The translations under genes were made by a program, and so were the position numbers. Positions 34,440-42,744 of a DNA stretch of 42,744 bases are shown piece after piece. The notes under the pieces were generated by a model that saw nothing but the letters and a program-made list of their open reading frames with translations, searched no databases and had not been told where the DNA came from. This DNA comes from an uncultured Clostridia bacterium (lineage in GTDB: Bacteria > Bacillota > Clostridia > TANB77 > CAG-508): assembly GCA_944386715.1 (NCBI GenBank), contig CALXCD010000012.1, positions 1 to 42,744 of the forward strand, given 5' to 3'. Every line of letters starts with the position of its first letter. Positions within the stretch are counted from its first letter, which is position 1.

Positions 34440-35355
34440 TTAAAAAATATCTTCAGGATGCTCAATTGTAATTCTTCCGCATGATTCCATTTTTAAACTC
34501 ATCTAATATTATTTTTGCAGTTTTCTCTTCATCGATATTTCCTCCTGCAATCATACATCCTCTTTTTCTTCCGATTTCAAGCATTACTTCATAAATATTA
34601 AAATTTTCAGGTTGATTCTGTAGTAATATCTGTTCTATTTTATCATTATCTAATTGATATCTTTCACATAATTTTTTTCTTTGTTTTTCCAATAAGAATT
34701 TCACTAATTGATAAGCAATTTCCGTTCTTTCTAGCACATCTTCTTTAATACTTCCTGTAAAAGCTAAATGAAGAGCTACTTCTTCACTTTCAAATTTAGG
34801 CCATAATACACCTGGTGTATCTAACAGTTCCACTTTATCATTAATACGAATCCATTGTTTTTGTTTCGTCACTCCAGGTTTATTTCCTACCCCAGCACTT
34901 GCCTTTTTAGCAACACGGTTAATATAAGAAGATTTTCCTACATTTGGAATTCCTAGTACCATTGCCCTAATTTTTCTACCAGACCTTCCTTTTTGGGCTT
35001 GTAGTTGGATTTCTTCTTCCATGCATTTTTCTACTTGTCTTATGCTTTCTTGTATTCCTTTTCCAGTATTAGAATCTACTAAAATAGCTGGTATTTTTTG
35101 AGTTGCAAAATAAGACACCCATTTTTTATTTTGTGTCTCATCTGCTAAATCAGATTTATTTAAAATAACAACTTTTTTCTTGTTTTTTGTTATTTGTGCG
35201 ATATCTGGATTTTGGCTAGATATTGGTATTCGTGCATCTAATAATTCTATTATGATATCTACTAATTTTAAATCTTCTATGATTTGTTTTTTTGTTTTTG
35301 CCATATGCCCAGGATACCAATTAATATTTACTTTTACCGAATTTTCGTTACTCAT
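34440..35355 (-). CDS. rbgA: Ribosome biogenesis GTPase RbgA (YlqF), C-terminus recoded at CGG
   Basis: A circularly permuted GTPase for 50S assembly: WYPGHMAK at the N-terminus, NKSD at 66-69, GIPNVGKSS at 135-143, DTPG about 180, and the C-terminal RNA-binding region. In the zero frame codon 293 is CGG and the protein ends MRKNYN at 34462. Skipping the C gives GRITIEHPEDIF and a stop at 34440, for 304 residues. The family tail is GKxGRIxxExP, so the skipped version matches and the zero-frame one does not. This truncation is easy to miss because most of the protein is intact. Confidence 0.88.
34476..34479 (-). other. CGG +1 recoding site in rbgA (CGGA)
   Basis: The zero frame reads ATC ATG CGG AAG AAT TAC AAT TGA; the family-consistent reading is ATC ATG (C) GGA AGA ATT ACA ATT GAG. 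The restored Gly-Arg-Ile is conserved in RbgA. Confidence 0.85.
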
Positions 35356-35399
35356 CTTTTTCTCCTATTCCTATTTTTACTTATACCATTTACTTTAAA

Positions 35400-35433
35400 A
35401 AGTATAGAATAATTTATATTTTATTCTATACTT
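35400..35433 (-). terminator. Terminator of the membrane protein gene
   Basis: A perfect 13-bp inverted repeat AAGTATAGAATAA / TTATTCTATACTT followed on the minus strand by TTT, nine bases past the stop at 35443. Confidence 0.8.
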
Positions 35434-35442
35434 CATCAAATT

Positions 35443-35925
35443 TTATAATGTTCTATAATTATTTTTATCTGCTCTTTCGTCTAATTTTCTATCGAATTTC
35501 TCATTTTTGAAAAACCAATCTGTCTTTTTATCTTTTGGATTTGCTTTTCTATTTTTATCTGCTAATAAATCTAATAAGATAGCAATTGGCAAGATAATTC
35601 CAATAAAAGCGAAAACAGCATTCATCATATTCTCTGGTGCAACTTCTTCTGTTGCTTCCATCATAATAGTTAATCTATTAAATAAGTCTGTTCCAAAATA
35701 AATTCCATAAGTTAGTAAATATAATAATGCTCCTACCATTTTTCTTTTTACAATTAAAATAAAACATATTAATGCTACAAATAATAAAACTATTTCTAAT
35801 GTAAGATTTAGTGGAGCAATACCTCCGAAATCCTGACTTAACTGTGCCATAAGTGCCACTACTACTCTAAATCCCCAGAACATGACTGCAAACATTACTA
35901 ATAGCCATGTAGAAAAATTTCTCAT
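35443..35925 (-). CDS. Hypothetical membrane protein, about four helices
   Basis: A 160-residue protein with four hydrophobic segments (starting STWLLVMFAVMFWGFRVVVA, IVLLFVALICFILIV, GALLYLLTYGIYFG, AVFAFIGIILPIAILLDLL) and a charged C-terminal tail (KNRKANPKDKKTDWFF). AAGGGGGAA precedes the ATG. No family recognised. Confidence 0.7.
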   Translation of the reverse strand: MRNFSTWLLVMFAVMFWGFRVVVALMAQLSQDFGGIAPLNLTLEIVLLFVALICFILIVKRKMVGALLYLLTYGIYFGTDLFNRLTIMMEATEEVAPENMMNAVFAFIGIILPIAILLDLLADKNRKANPKDKKTDWFFKNEKFDRKLDERADKNNYRTL

Positions 35926-35951
35926 TTGTTATTCCCCCTTATTTTTATCCT

Positions 35952-35989
35952 AAAAGGTGAGAATGTATCCACCTACCTCCTCACCTTTT
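35952..35989 (-). terminator. Hairpin after the DUF1292 gene
   Basis: AAAAGGTGAG / CTCACCTTTT, a 10-bp stem with an 18-base loop, starting four bases past the stop at 35993. On the minus strand the stem ends in TTTT. Confidence 0.65.
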
Positions 35990-35992
35990 TTC

Positions 35993-36307
35993 CTAATCTT
36001 CATCTACAAAATCAAAATCATCCTTAAATTTTTCTTTAAAAATCTCAAATACTTTATTTAATACTTCTTCATCTTCTACACTTACATAAGATTCTTCTTC
36101 TGCATCTTCATCATCTGTATCTTCTACTTTTAATATAACAACTTCTCCTTCTTCTTCTTCCCCTTCCTCAGTAACTGGTAATAAGACTACATATTCTTCC
36201 TCGTCTAATTCCACTAAATCCAAAAACTCAAATTTAACTTCATTTCCGTCTTCATCATTTAAAACAACAATGTTGTCTAATTCTTCTCCTTCAAAATTTT
36301 CTTCCAT
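35993..36307 (-). CDS. DUF1292 protein (YrzB-like)
   Basis: A 104-residue very acidic protein. The ATG at 36307 (MEENFEGEELDNIVVLNDED) follows AGGAG; the longer frame to 36343 is not supported. It matches the DUF1292 pattern (VVLNDEDGNEVKFEFLDLVE, EEEYVVLLP) and the usual ireB-ruvX-DUF1292 order. Function unknown. Confidence 0.88.
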   Translation of the reverse strand: MEENFEGEELDNIVVLNDEDGNEVKFEFLDLVELDEEEYVVLLPVTEEGEEEEGEVVILKVEDTDDEDAEEESYVSVEDEEVLNKVFEIFKEKFKDDFDFVDED

Positions 36308-36363
36308 AATTTTCTCCTTTCTATATAAAATCATATGCATCATATGATTGGTTATATCATACC

Positions 36364-36804
36364 TTATTTTTTTTCGTTTTGCAATGTATTTTTCAATTTA
36401 TTTAAATAGGTTTCTAAAATATATACTGCAGATATAGTATCCACAATTCCTCTTTTTTTATGCTTATTTACTTCTAAAAAGTTCATTGTTTTGTGAGCTG
36501 CTACTGTAGTTAGTCTTTCGTCTATAGTTTCTATTTTAATCTTATTATATTTGCATTTTAATTTATGGATAAAGCTTTCTGTTATTTTCGCTCTTTCTGA
36601 AACTGTTCCATTCATATGGAAAGGCATTCCGACAACAATTGTATCCACTTCATATTCTTGCAAAATTTCATCTAATCTTTTTAAAACAAATTTATCAGAA
36701 TGATTTCTCTGAATCGTCTCCAAACCCTGTACTGTAATATTCAAAGCATCTGTAATTGCAACCCCAACTCTTGCTTCTCCATAATCAATTCCTAACTTTC
36801 TCAT
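36364..36804 (-). CDS. ruvX: RuvX/YqgF-family Holliday junction resolvase-like protein
   Basis: A 146-residue RNase H-fold protein implicated in 16S rRNA 5' maturation. MRKLGIDYGEARVGVAITD, VVGMPFHMNGT and ETIDERLTTVAA are the family motifs. It begins one base after the ireB stop. Confidence 0.95.
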   Translation of the reverse strand: MRKLGIDYGEARVGVAITDALNITVQGLETIQRNHSDKFVLKRLDEILQEYEVDTIVVGMPFHMNGTVSERAKITESFIHKLKCKYNKIKIETIDERLTTVAAHKTMNFLEVNKHKKRGIVDTISAVYILETYLNKLKNTLQNEKK

Positions 36805-36805
36805 C

Positions 36806-37060
36806 TTATTCTTCTAATCCTATATAATTTTTTACCATTTTTTCTAATAATTCATCTCTTTCAATGGTTCTTATTTTATTTCTCGCATCATTATGACTTG
36901 TGATATAAGTTGGATCACCTGATAAAATGTATCCTACAATTTGATTAATTGGATTATATCCTTTTTCTACTAATGCTTCATAAACTTCTTTCACAATTTC
37001 TTGTGCTTTTTCGTTTTCTTCCCTTTCTACTTCAAAACTCATTGTTTTATCAAATTCCAT
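36806..37060 (-). CDS. ireB: IreB family regulatory phosphoprotein (UPF0297)
   Basis: An 84-residue protein. The ATG at 37060 ([20 protein letters not shown]) follows AAGGAGG; the longer frame to 37120 overlaps the upstream gene. [30 protein letters not shown] is the signature region. In enterococci it is a substrate of the IreK kinase. Confidence 0.93.
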   Translation of the reverse strand: MEFDKTMSFEVEREENEKAQEIVKEVYEALVEKGYNPINQIVGYILSGDPTYITSHNDARNKIRTIERDELLEKMVKNYIGLEE

Positions 37061-37082
37061 TATACTCTCCTCCTTCATTCTA

Positions 37083-38219
37083 TTAAATATTAGTAATATC
37101 ACTCTCTTCCTTTGGAGCATTATCTAAATATTCTTCTAATTTTTTAAGTACTTCCTCTAATCCAGTTCCTTTATAATAAGAAGATAATACAAAATTCAAT
37201 CTTGGTGTTGCTATTTGTTGTTCTAAATTTGGTATTTGACTATTGGGAGCTTGCTTTGTTAATTCTTCTTGCATATCTTCTTGCGTCAATTTTATTTGCA
37301 TCTTTTCAATTGTTTCTTTTATATCATTGATAAAATCTGCCACTCCACTTGTTTCTACACCAGAAAAAGCAATAACAAATTTAGGTCCCATATATCTAAC
37401 AAAAACATAATCTTTTGCAATATTATCTTGAATATATTCACTAATTTTTGTAATTACTTTATTCCCTAATTCTCTACAATATGTTTTATTAATTTCTTCT
37501 AAGTTCGTAATTTTAAACATACAAATAGTAGAAATAGTATATTGATCAATAACTTTTTTACCTTCCCCATATAAATACTCTTCTGAATATAAACCTGTAA
37601 AAAGGTCTGTTCTTACAATAGATTCTAATGTCTTTTGATGCACTACTGTTTTTAAAACAGAAACAATGTTGTCTTTAATAACTTCTAAAATTGTAGTATC
37701 CACATTATCAAAGTCATGTGGTGTTCCACTCTCCATAATCCAATAACCAATATATACATTATCAATATATAATGGGAAAAAGATGGCTGACTTTGCTCTT
37801 CCAAATTCCATTTGCTGATATGGTAATTTTTCTTTTTCATTATTAACTGTAACATATTTAGGCGTTGCTGTTTGAATACTATCTTTAAACATATCCACAT
37901 CTTGTAAACTTTTTAATGCGTCCCAATGTTTTTTATCTACATTAGATGCTTTTATTTCATATTCTGCCCCATTGAATACAACAATAGTAGAATATTTAAT
38001 TTCATATTTTTCAACTAATATATCATTTATTTTCTTGATTTTTTGATCAACTGAAGAAGTTTCTCCTATTGTATTCATAAAATCTTGTACTACTTGTAAA
38101 TTAGTTATCTTTTGATTTACATTTCTAAATTCTTGTATTCTACTATTAATTTTAATATTATAAACAACTAATACAAGTATTACAATAATTAAAATTCCCA
38201 CTACTACTACTGTTATCAC
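37083..38219 (-). CDS. Membrane-anchored GAF protein with degenerate GGDEF domain
   Basis: A 378-residue protein with a GTG start at 38219 after GGGAGG. One N-terminal membrane helix (2-22), a GAF-like domain (about 45-195, ending near [22 protein letters not shown]), then a GGDEF-like fold starting [14 protein letters not shown]. The active-site loop reads [13 protein letters not shown], with GPKFV in place of GGDEF, so it should not make c-di-GMP. It lies 15 bp after the TadZ-like gene and is probably in its operon. A c-di-GMP-binding or structural role is possible but unproven. Confidence 0.78.
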   Translation of the reverse strand: MITVVVVGILIIVILVLVVYNIKINSRIQEFRNVNQKITNLQVVQDFMNTIGETSSVDQKIKKINDILVEKYEIKYSTIVVFNGAEYEIKASNVDKKHWDALKSLQDVDMFKDSIQTATPKYVTVNNEKEKLPYQQMEFGRAKSAIFFPLYIDNVYIGYWIMESGTPHDFDNVDTTILEVIKDNIVSVLKTVVHQKTLESIVRTDLFTGLYSEEYLYGEGKKVIDQYTISTICMFKITNLEEINKTYCRELGNKVITKISEYIQDNIAKDYVFVRYMGPKFVIAFSGVETSGVADFINDIKETIEKMQIKLTQEDMQEELTKQAPNSQIPNLEQQIATPRLNFVLSSYYKGTGLEEVLKKLEEYLDNAPKEESDITNI

Positions 38220-38234
38220 TATTTTTTCCTCCCA

Positions 38235-40604
38235 TTAAAATTTTCTTTTCATCTGATCTAATGTATTATTCATTTGTGGTGAAAAAGTCCTATTATTCTG
38301 TTGATTTGCTGATGGTGGTCGATATGTACTATTTCCTGATACTAATGGATAAATCATATTAGCTAATTCTTTTAAAACTTGCATAAACTGTTTGGTATAA
38401 CCTTTTAAATCTATTTCACAGTTAATAATATTTTCTAAATATTTCACATATACTTCTTCATCAAAAGGAATCGAAATATATTTTATCAAATTTCTATCAA
38501 ATAATTCTGTCATAAAAGACATAGCAGGATCATTATAAAAAGCCATTCCGCCAATAATTGTCTTTTCTGTTACGCCTCTTACTTTAACCGCCTTATTTAA
38601 AATGATTCTTAATTTTTTTTCATCCAAAACATTTTTTGCTTTTAACTCACGTAAAAAAGCAGTTAATGGCTGAATCGTAAGGATATCCATAGATTGCACT
38701 AAATAAATTTCTTGTGATTGCTTAAAATATCCCATAGATGTACCAAAATCACAATCTATTAAAATAACAGAATAGTTTGTTACCAATGTTTGTAATATTT
38801 CATCCACTTGATTAATAATATCTTTTCCATCTGGCAAAGAAGTAAAAACAGTTAAATTTTTATTCACTTCAATTCCCTTTGCTATTCCTTGCACTAAATT
38901 TTCGATACTATAAGATGCTGTTTTTCTTAATTCTTCCTCATTTTTTGTATAAATATAAAAAGAATTTCTGTTGGCTGTCGTATCTAAAATTGCTGTATTA
39001 ATTCCCATAGAAGAAAGAATTTGTGCTACATTATTTACAATAAAAGAGGTACCATTTTTACTTGTACCTACAAAAGATACTATCTTTTTATCTGCTGTCA
39101 ATAGACTAGAAATATCTAATGTTTGTATATAACTATTATTCGTTTTCATTGCATTAGTTTGTATTGGTTCTTCTATCTCTGTTCCAGGCATTACTGGTGC
39201 AGTATAAACATCCTCATTTCTTGTCATTGGTGTATATTGATTTTGATAAGATGTATCTCTTTCTTCTGTTTGAAATCCTGGTAAGATAGTTTCTTCTGTT
39301 TCAAAACCTGGTAAAACAGCATCTTCTTGATGAGAAGATTGTATATTATTTTGTGGTACATCAAATCCTGGCAATACAGTATCTTCTGGTTCTTCTTCGA
39401 ATTCTGGTAAAACCACCTCCTCTTGTGGTATTCCTTGTGTTTGAGGCGCTTGTGGTTCTGTCGCAGGATTTTTTCTAGGTCTACCTCTTCCCCTTTTTAC
39501 AGGTGCTACAACCTCCTCTTGAGTAGCTTCATTTGTTGGTACTGAAGTTGTAACAACAGGATTTTTTCTAGGTCTACCTCTTCCTCTTTTTACGGGTGCT
39601 TGTACAGGTTGTTCTATAGAAGTTTGTGGTACCGTTTCAAAAGTTTCTACTGGTTGCTGTTGTGTGTTTATAGCTTTATTTTGTTGTTTCACATAATTTT
39701 CTTGTTGTTGCATAACAGTTTGTTTAGGAGAAATTCCCATTGATTTTGCCTTGGACAACTTTTTGGCACCACTCACATTTACAGCATTAGGTATAACCAC
39801 AGGTTTAGTCATTGGCATATCTTTTGTTTTTGGTTTCAATAATTTTTCACTTGGTCCTTGTTTTTCTTCTGCAGCATTCTTATATCTCAAACTATTAGAA
39901 ACTTTATTATTAAAAGTCATTATTTGTTGATATTTAGGTGATCTTTCCTCTAGTACTGCTTTTACATTTAACGGTAAAAATCTGCTGATAATTCTTAATT
40001 GTGTATCATTATACTGTGCTGCTATATTATTGAAACTATCTATATATCTATCTTCATTTTTTCCTAAACTCTTATAATGTGCTAAAATGTTTTGTATTTC
40101 CATTTCACTAACATCATTTTCATTTTCTGCTTGATAGTTGACTTCCTCTGCATCAATTTTATAGTAGCTTTTTGCTTCCTTTTTTAGACGTGGTTTATGA
40201 ATTAATCTACAAACTTCATCTACGCTCCTATCATTCCCTATAATAGCATTATAAATACCAATACCAAATAATTTAACAAGCATTGGCTCTGATTTCGTTC
40301 TTCTATCTGAGCAAATTAATATAATTGGTGTATCATTTCCTCTAATATTAGAAGCTTCATCACTAATACTATCCAATTTATCAAATATAAATTTATCTAT
40401 TTGGTCATATTGTGTATGTGCAAAAGCCTCTAATTCTTCACTAATAACTATCCTATCATAGGATTTATCTCTTTGTATCTCTTTTAATATCGCATTGAAA
40501 TAGTAAACATTTTTATAGGATATAATCTCTTTGTATTCTTTTTGATACTTTTTTACGATAGATTCTGAAATATCCTCATTGTTTACAGCAAATAAAACCT
40601 TCAT
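38235..40604 (-). CDS. Large TadZ/MinD-like protein with two AT-hook motifs
   Basis: A 789-residue protein in three parts. 1-150: receiver-like alpha/beta domain (YDRIVISEELEAFA, TPIILICSDR). 280-490: low-complexity linker with two copies of VKRGRGRPRKNP (AT-hook core RGRP) and several VLPGF repeats. 500-745: ATPase fold of the MinD/ParA/TadZ type, with a deviant loop SFVGTSKNGTSF instead of KGGxGKT, SVILIDCDFG as Walker B-like, and a switch-like region. The absence of the signature Lys suggests it may bind but not hydrolyse nucleotide. It follows a small pilin-like protein by 3 bp; TadZ-type proteins localise pilus machinery, so a surface appendage or polar landmark role is plausible, not shown. 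Confidence 0.7.
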   Translation of the reverse strand: MKVLFAVNNEDISESIVKKYQKEYKEIISYKNVYYFNAILKEIQRDKSYDRIVISEELEAFAHTQYDQIDKFIFDKLDSISDEASNIRGNDTPIILICSDRRTKSEPMLVKLFGIGIYNAIIGNDRSVDEVCRLIHKPRLKKEAKSYYKIDAEEVNYQAENENDVSEMEIQNILAHYKSLGKNEDRYIDSFNNIAAQYNDTQLRIISRFLPLNVKAVLEERSPKYQQIMTFNNKVSNSLRYKNAAEEKQGPSEKLLKPKTKDMPMTKPVVIPNAVNVSGAKKLSKAKSMGISPKQTVMQQQENYVKQQNKAINTQQQPVETFETVPQTSIEQPVQAPVKRGRGRPRKNPVVTTSVPTNEATQEEVVAPVKRGRGRPRKNPATEPQAPQTQGIPQEEVVLPEFEEEPEDTVLPGFDVPQNNIQSSHQEDAVLPGFETEETILPGFQTEERDTSYQNQYTPMTRNEDVYTAPVMPGTEIEEPIQTNAMKTNNSYIQTLDISSLLTADKKIVSFVGTSKNGTSFIVNNVAQILSSMGINTAILDTTANRNSFYIYTKNEEELRKTASYSIENLVQGIAKGIEVNKNLTVFTSLPDGKDIINQVDEILQTLVTNYSVILIDCDFGTSMGYFKQSQEIYLVQSMDILTIQPLTAFLRELKAKNVLDEKKLRIILNKAVKVRGVTEKTIIGGMAFYNDPAMSFMTELFDRNLIKYISIPFDEEVYVKYLENIINCEIDLKGYTKQFMQVLKELANMIYPLVSGNSTYRPPSANQQNNRTFSPQMNNTLDQMKRKF

Positions 40605-40607
40605 TTG

Positions 40608-41018
40608 TTACCCCCTTCCAAATTTTACAAATACCGCAAAAGCTAATGGTAAAATTTGGCAAATAATTAGTATTGTAATAAAAGTCACAATTAAACCCAT
40701 ACCTTTTTCTAATGTGTCTAGTTTTCTGATACCTATTACATATTTATGAATAGCTCCAATGGCAATTCCTAAGAAACAAAATGGAATACTATATATTCTT
40801 ACTAAATTCAGGATGTAAGCCACTAATCCATAAGTATCTGAACCATATTTTTGTTGATAATCTTCTAACGAATTTGCTGCTTCTTCTTTTATTTGTACTA
40901 GCTGACTTTCTATTTCGTTATCTAATACTTTTTCATCTGCTGCATATACCTTTGTTTGAAACATAAAGATTCCTAACAAAATTATTATAATTCCTATTAT
41001 GACAACTGCTTTTTTCAT
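40608..41018 (-). CDS. Small secreted/membrane protein of VirB2/TrbC-like topology
   Basis: A 136-residue protein: signal peptide-like N-terminus (KKAVVIIGIIIILLGIFMFQTKVYA, cleavage likely after AYA or YAA), a short charged region, and two membrane segments near the C-terminus (RIYSIPFCFLGIAIGAIHKYVIG and GLIVTFITILIICQILPLAF). This layout resembles conjugative pilins, but no clear homology is claimed. It lies 3 bp before the TadZ-like gene in the same operon. Confidence 0.65.
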   Translation of the reverse strand: MKKAVVIIGIIIILLGIFMFQTKVYAADEKVLDNEIESQLVQIKEEAANSLEDYQQKYGSDTYGLVAYILNLVRIYSIPFCFLGIAIGAIHKYVIGIRKLDTLEKGMGLIVTFITILIICQILPLAFAVFVKFGRG

Positions 41019-41287
41019 GTATACGGTGCCCCTTTCTGTATCTTATTTTTAGCAATTTCCATGTTTTTTCTTATACCTTTATATCATACAATAACTTTAA
41101 AAAAATAGCAAGGAATTTTTAGATTTTTTATACAAAAAGTTCCTACATAGCTATACTTCCATAACAGTTTCATCCTATGACATAGAAAAATCGCTATATT
41201 TCCATACTTTGTAAACAAGAATTGATTGCTAAACTTACTTTTAACAAAAATATGAAAATATAACGACATATTATTTTTATTGTAGAA

Positions 41288-42538
41288 TTATAATTTATTA
41301 TACAAATACTTCATATGACTATAAACTCCATTTGCCCAATTCTTATCTGTTGCATATTTGGTATTTACACCACTTAAAGTTGCCCCATTATAATAAGTTC
41401 CTTGTGCTTTCTCTCCTCCATAAATTTCTGTTCCTTTTGGATTTAAATAATATTTCACAAACACCCTAGCAATTAAATCAATACATTCTGAATAATCAGA
41501 AAAATGATATGCTCCACTATATGGGTTAGAGTCATAAGCTCCATATCCAAACAAATTCATTTTACTATTTGCGATTTTTGAGGTTCCCCATGCACTTTCA
41601 TGAATTCCAACTGCTGCTACAAAAATACCATTGATGTTGTATTGTTTTTCTATGTAATAAAAATATTCTGCATTCTTTTCAAAAATCTTATTGGTATCTT
41701 TACTATCTGATAATACTTTTTTAAATTGTTCCAAACTTAATCCACTAGGTTTATTCAACGCCATATCAAAACGCAAAGTACTAATTAATTGTTGTTTCGT
41801 TTTAGAAGTACCTGTATCTTGACTTGTGTTGCTCTCTTCTTCTAATTTTTGATTTGGATTTAAGTAAGTCGTACATTCTGCCCTCACATATCCTTGTGTA
41901 ATATTATTTTTGATTTTATACCATTCACCATCTATTTGTAACAATTTAATTTCGTCATTTTTACCAAGAGTAGCTAACTTTTCAGATTGCTCATTTGGTT
42001 CAAACATAACAGATAATCTATCTGATGTAACATATAAGGTATCTCCTACTTTTACCTTATAATTACTAGTATAATTTGCTGTTCCTATTTCTACAATTTT
42101 GTTAATAGATGCTTTTGTCACTTTTGTGTTTACTGGTTCTTCTGAAACTAATTCTTCCTTTTCATATGTTCTCTTTTTAGTAATTTGCTGTTTTCCTTCT
42201 CTTCCTTCTTGTACAACTTGTATCATTCCTTTAGGCAATTCTGGATTATTTTGATATTTCGTTAAATACTCTAATTCCACTTCTTCTACTACAAATTCTT
42301 CCCTTTTTCCATCTTGTATCATATTTTCCAAAATATCTTCTACTTGTATTTTTTCTGCATTACTAATTTTTATTTCTTGTGGCTTGGCATCTACTTCTTT
42401 TGCATAAGATTTATTTTTTTCAAAATATAAGTCATAAAATAGACAAGCATATAATAAAATAACAATAATAGCCAAAAAATAAAGTATATTTTTTAGCGAA
42501 AACTTAAGATTTTTTTTACTTTTATCTTTTGCTTTCAT
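41288..42538 (-). CDS. G5-SH3-glucosaminidase cell-wall hydrolase
   Basis: A 416-residue protein. The ATG at 42538 (MKAKDKSKKNLKFSLKNIL) follows AGGTGG; the longer frame to 42598 starts in the promoter. One membrane anchor (about 18-38), a G5 domain (about 65-160), a bacterial SH3 domain (YKVKVGDTLYVTSDRLSVMFEP...WYKIKNNITQGYVRAECTTYL), and a GH73-type N-acetylglucosaminidase domain (residues ~270-416) with catalytic Glu in VGIHESAWGTSKIA and the C-terminal YATDKNWANGVYSHMKYLYNKL. It cleaves peptidoglycan glycans; the surface location is supported by the anchor. Confidence 0.9.
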   Translation of the reverse strand: MKAKDKSKKNLKFSLKNILYFLAIIVILLYACLFYDLYFEKNKSYAKEVDAKPQEIKISNAEKIQVEDILENMIQDGKREEFVVEEVELEYLTKYQNNPELPKGMIQVVQEGREGKQQITKKRTYEKEELVSEEPVNTKVTKASINKIVEIGTANYTSNYKVKVGDTLYVTSDRLSVMFEPNEQSEKLATLGKNDEIKLLQIDGEWYKIKNNITQGYVRAECTTYLNPNQKLEEESNTSQDTGTSKTKQQLISTLRFDMALNKPSGLSLEQFKKVLSDSKDTNKIFEKNAEYFYYIEKQYNINGIFVAAVGIHESAWGTSKIANSKMNLFGYGAYDSNPYSGAYHFSDYSECIDLIARVFVKYYLNPKGTEIYGGEKAQGTYYNGATLSGVNTKYATDKNWANGVYSHMKYLYNKL

Positions 42539-42554
42539 GTAACCACCTATCATT

Positions 42555-42583
42555 ATTTTAACTTTTATGTTGTATTTTGTCAA
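42555..42583 (-). promoter_or_regulatory. Near-consensus promoter of the glucosaminidase gene
   Basis: On the minus strand: TTGACA (42583-42578), 17-base spacer, TAAAAT (42560-42555). The expected start site lies only about ten bases before the ATG, next to the AGGTGG site, so the 5' leader is very short. Confidence 0.75.
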
Positions 42584-42618
42584 TGCCAATTTTTGCACCT
42601 AATCTTACCTTCAACCAC

Positions 42619-42647
42619 TTGATTTTATCAAAAAAATATAATATATT
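42619..42647 (+). promoter_or_regulatory. Divergent promoter toward the right edge
   Basis: TTGATT (42619-42624), 17-base spacer, TATATT (42642-42647), then AAGGAGGAAGG at 42660-42670. The transcript would enter a gene beyond the window or with a start near the edge; the short frame after the TTG at about 42672 ends within ten codons, so no CDS is called. The last 100 bases hold nothing else I can identify. Confidence 0.45.
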
Positions 42648-42744
42648 ATAGGTGCTTACAAAGGAGGAAGGTTGAAAAATAATAAAGGAAAAATCCCATA
42701 AAAAATAAAAGTCCTAGAAAATAGCACTTTATGGTAAATAATGG

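Noticed and set aside
42672-42744. Gene start on the plus strand at the right edge
   Set aside because: A promoter and ribosome binding site are visible, but the frame after the TTG ends within ten codons and the ATG at the very edge has no site of its own; too little sequence to support a CDS.

Overview
The window is strongly AT-rich bacterial chromosome with dense, operon-packed genes, good AGGAGG-type ribosome binding sites and mostly minus-strand coding. The gene content points to an anaerobic, endospore-forming low-GC Firmicute, most likely a clostridial gut-type lineage: SpoVV/YlbJ and dipicolinate synthase DpaA (spores), class III ribonucleotide reductase NrdD/NrdG (anaerobic), MurT/GatD (lipid II amidation), Mini-III RNase MrnC, RbgA, IreB and the rimP-nusA-ylxR-ylxQ-infB-rbfA-nrnA-truB order. 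No species can be named from the sequence alone.

Layout. 1-213: 5' part of a repeat protein that runs off the left edge. 405-3744: sporulation and envelope genes (ylbJ/spoVV, a small Met/Tyr-rich protein, uppP, dpaA). 3808-7120: TPR membrane protein, rnhA, tmcAL. 7125-11979: glycogen phosphorylase, then the murT-gatD operon. 12061-15933: nrdD-nrdG and a divergent Crp/Fnr regulator that share an identical palindromic operator. 16132-22187: galE, cysS, a class A PBP and an uncharacterised protein. 22495-29884: translation operon from rimP down to truB (transcribed leftwards). 30055-33679: mscS, pnp, rpsO. 33814-37060: mrnC, rbgA, a membrane protein, DUF1292, ruvX, ireB. 37083-42538: GAF/degenerate GGDEF protein, a large TadZ/MinD-like protein with two AT-hook motifs, a small pilin-like membrane protein, and a G5/SH3/glucosaminidase cell-wall hydrolase.

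Main discovery. Five conserved genes (tmcAL, gatD, truB, nusA, rbgA) are each broken, or end early, at a zero-frame CGG codon. In all five, skipping the C of CGG (so that the next codon is GGN) restores a full-length, family-typical protein. In my manual scan no other coding region in the window uses CGG in frame; every other CGG triplet inside a gene lies across two codons. CGG therefore appears not to be a normal Arg codon here but a +1 recoding signal (C-skipping, or quadruplet CGGN decoding). Flanking contexts are unrelated, so this does not look like a classical slippery site, and random sequencing error would not pick the same triplet five times.

Second layer. Three copies of a ~204-213 bp nested inverted-repeat element sit exactly between convergent gene pairs, often supply the genes' stop codons, and carry a conserved core inside a hairpin that shows compensatory changes. 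A degenerate half-copy lies in the murT promoter. Two further unrelated hairpin elements (22267-22441 and 34243-34382) look like small non-autonomous mobile elements.
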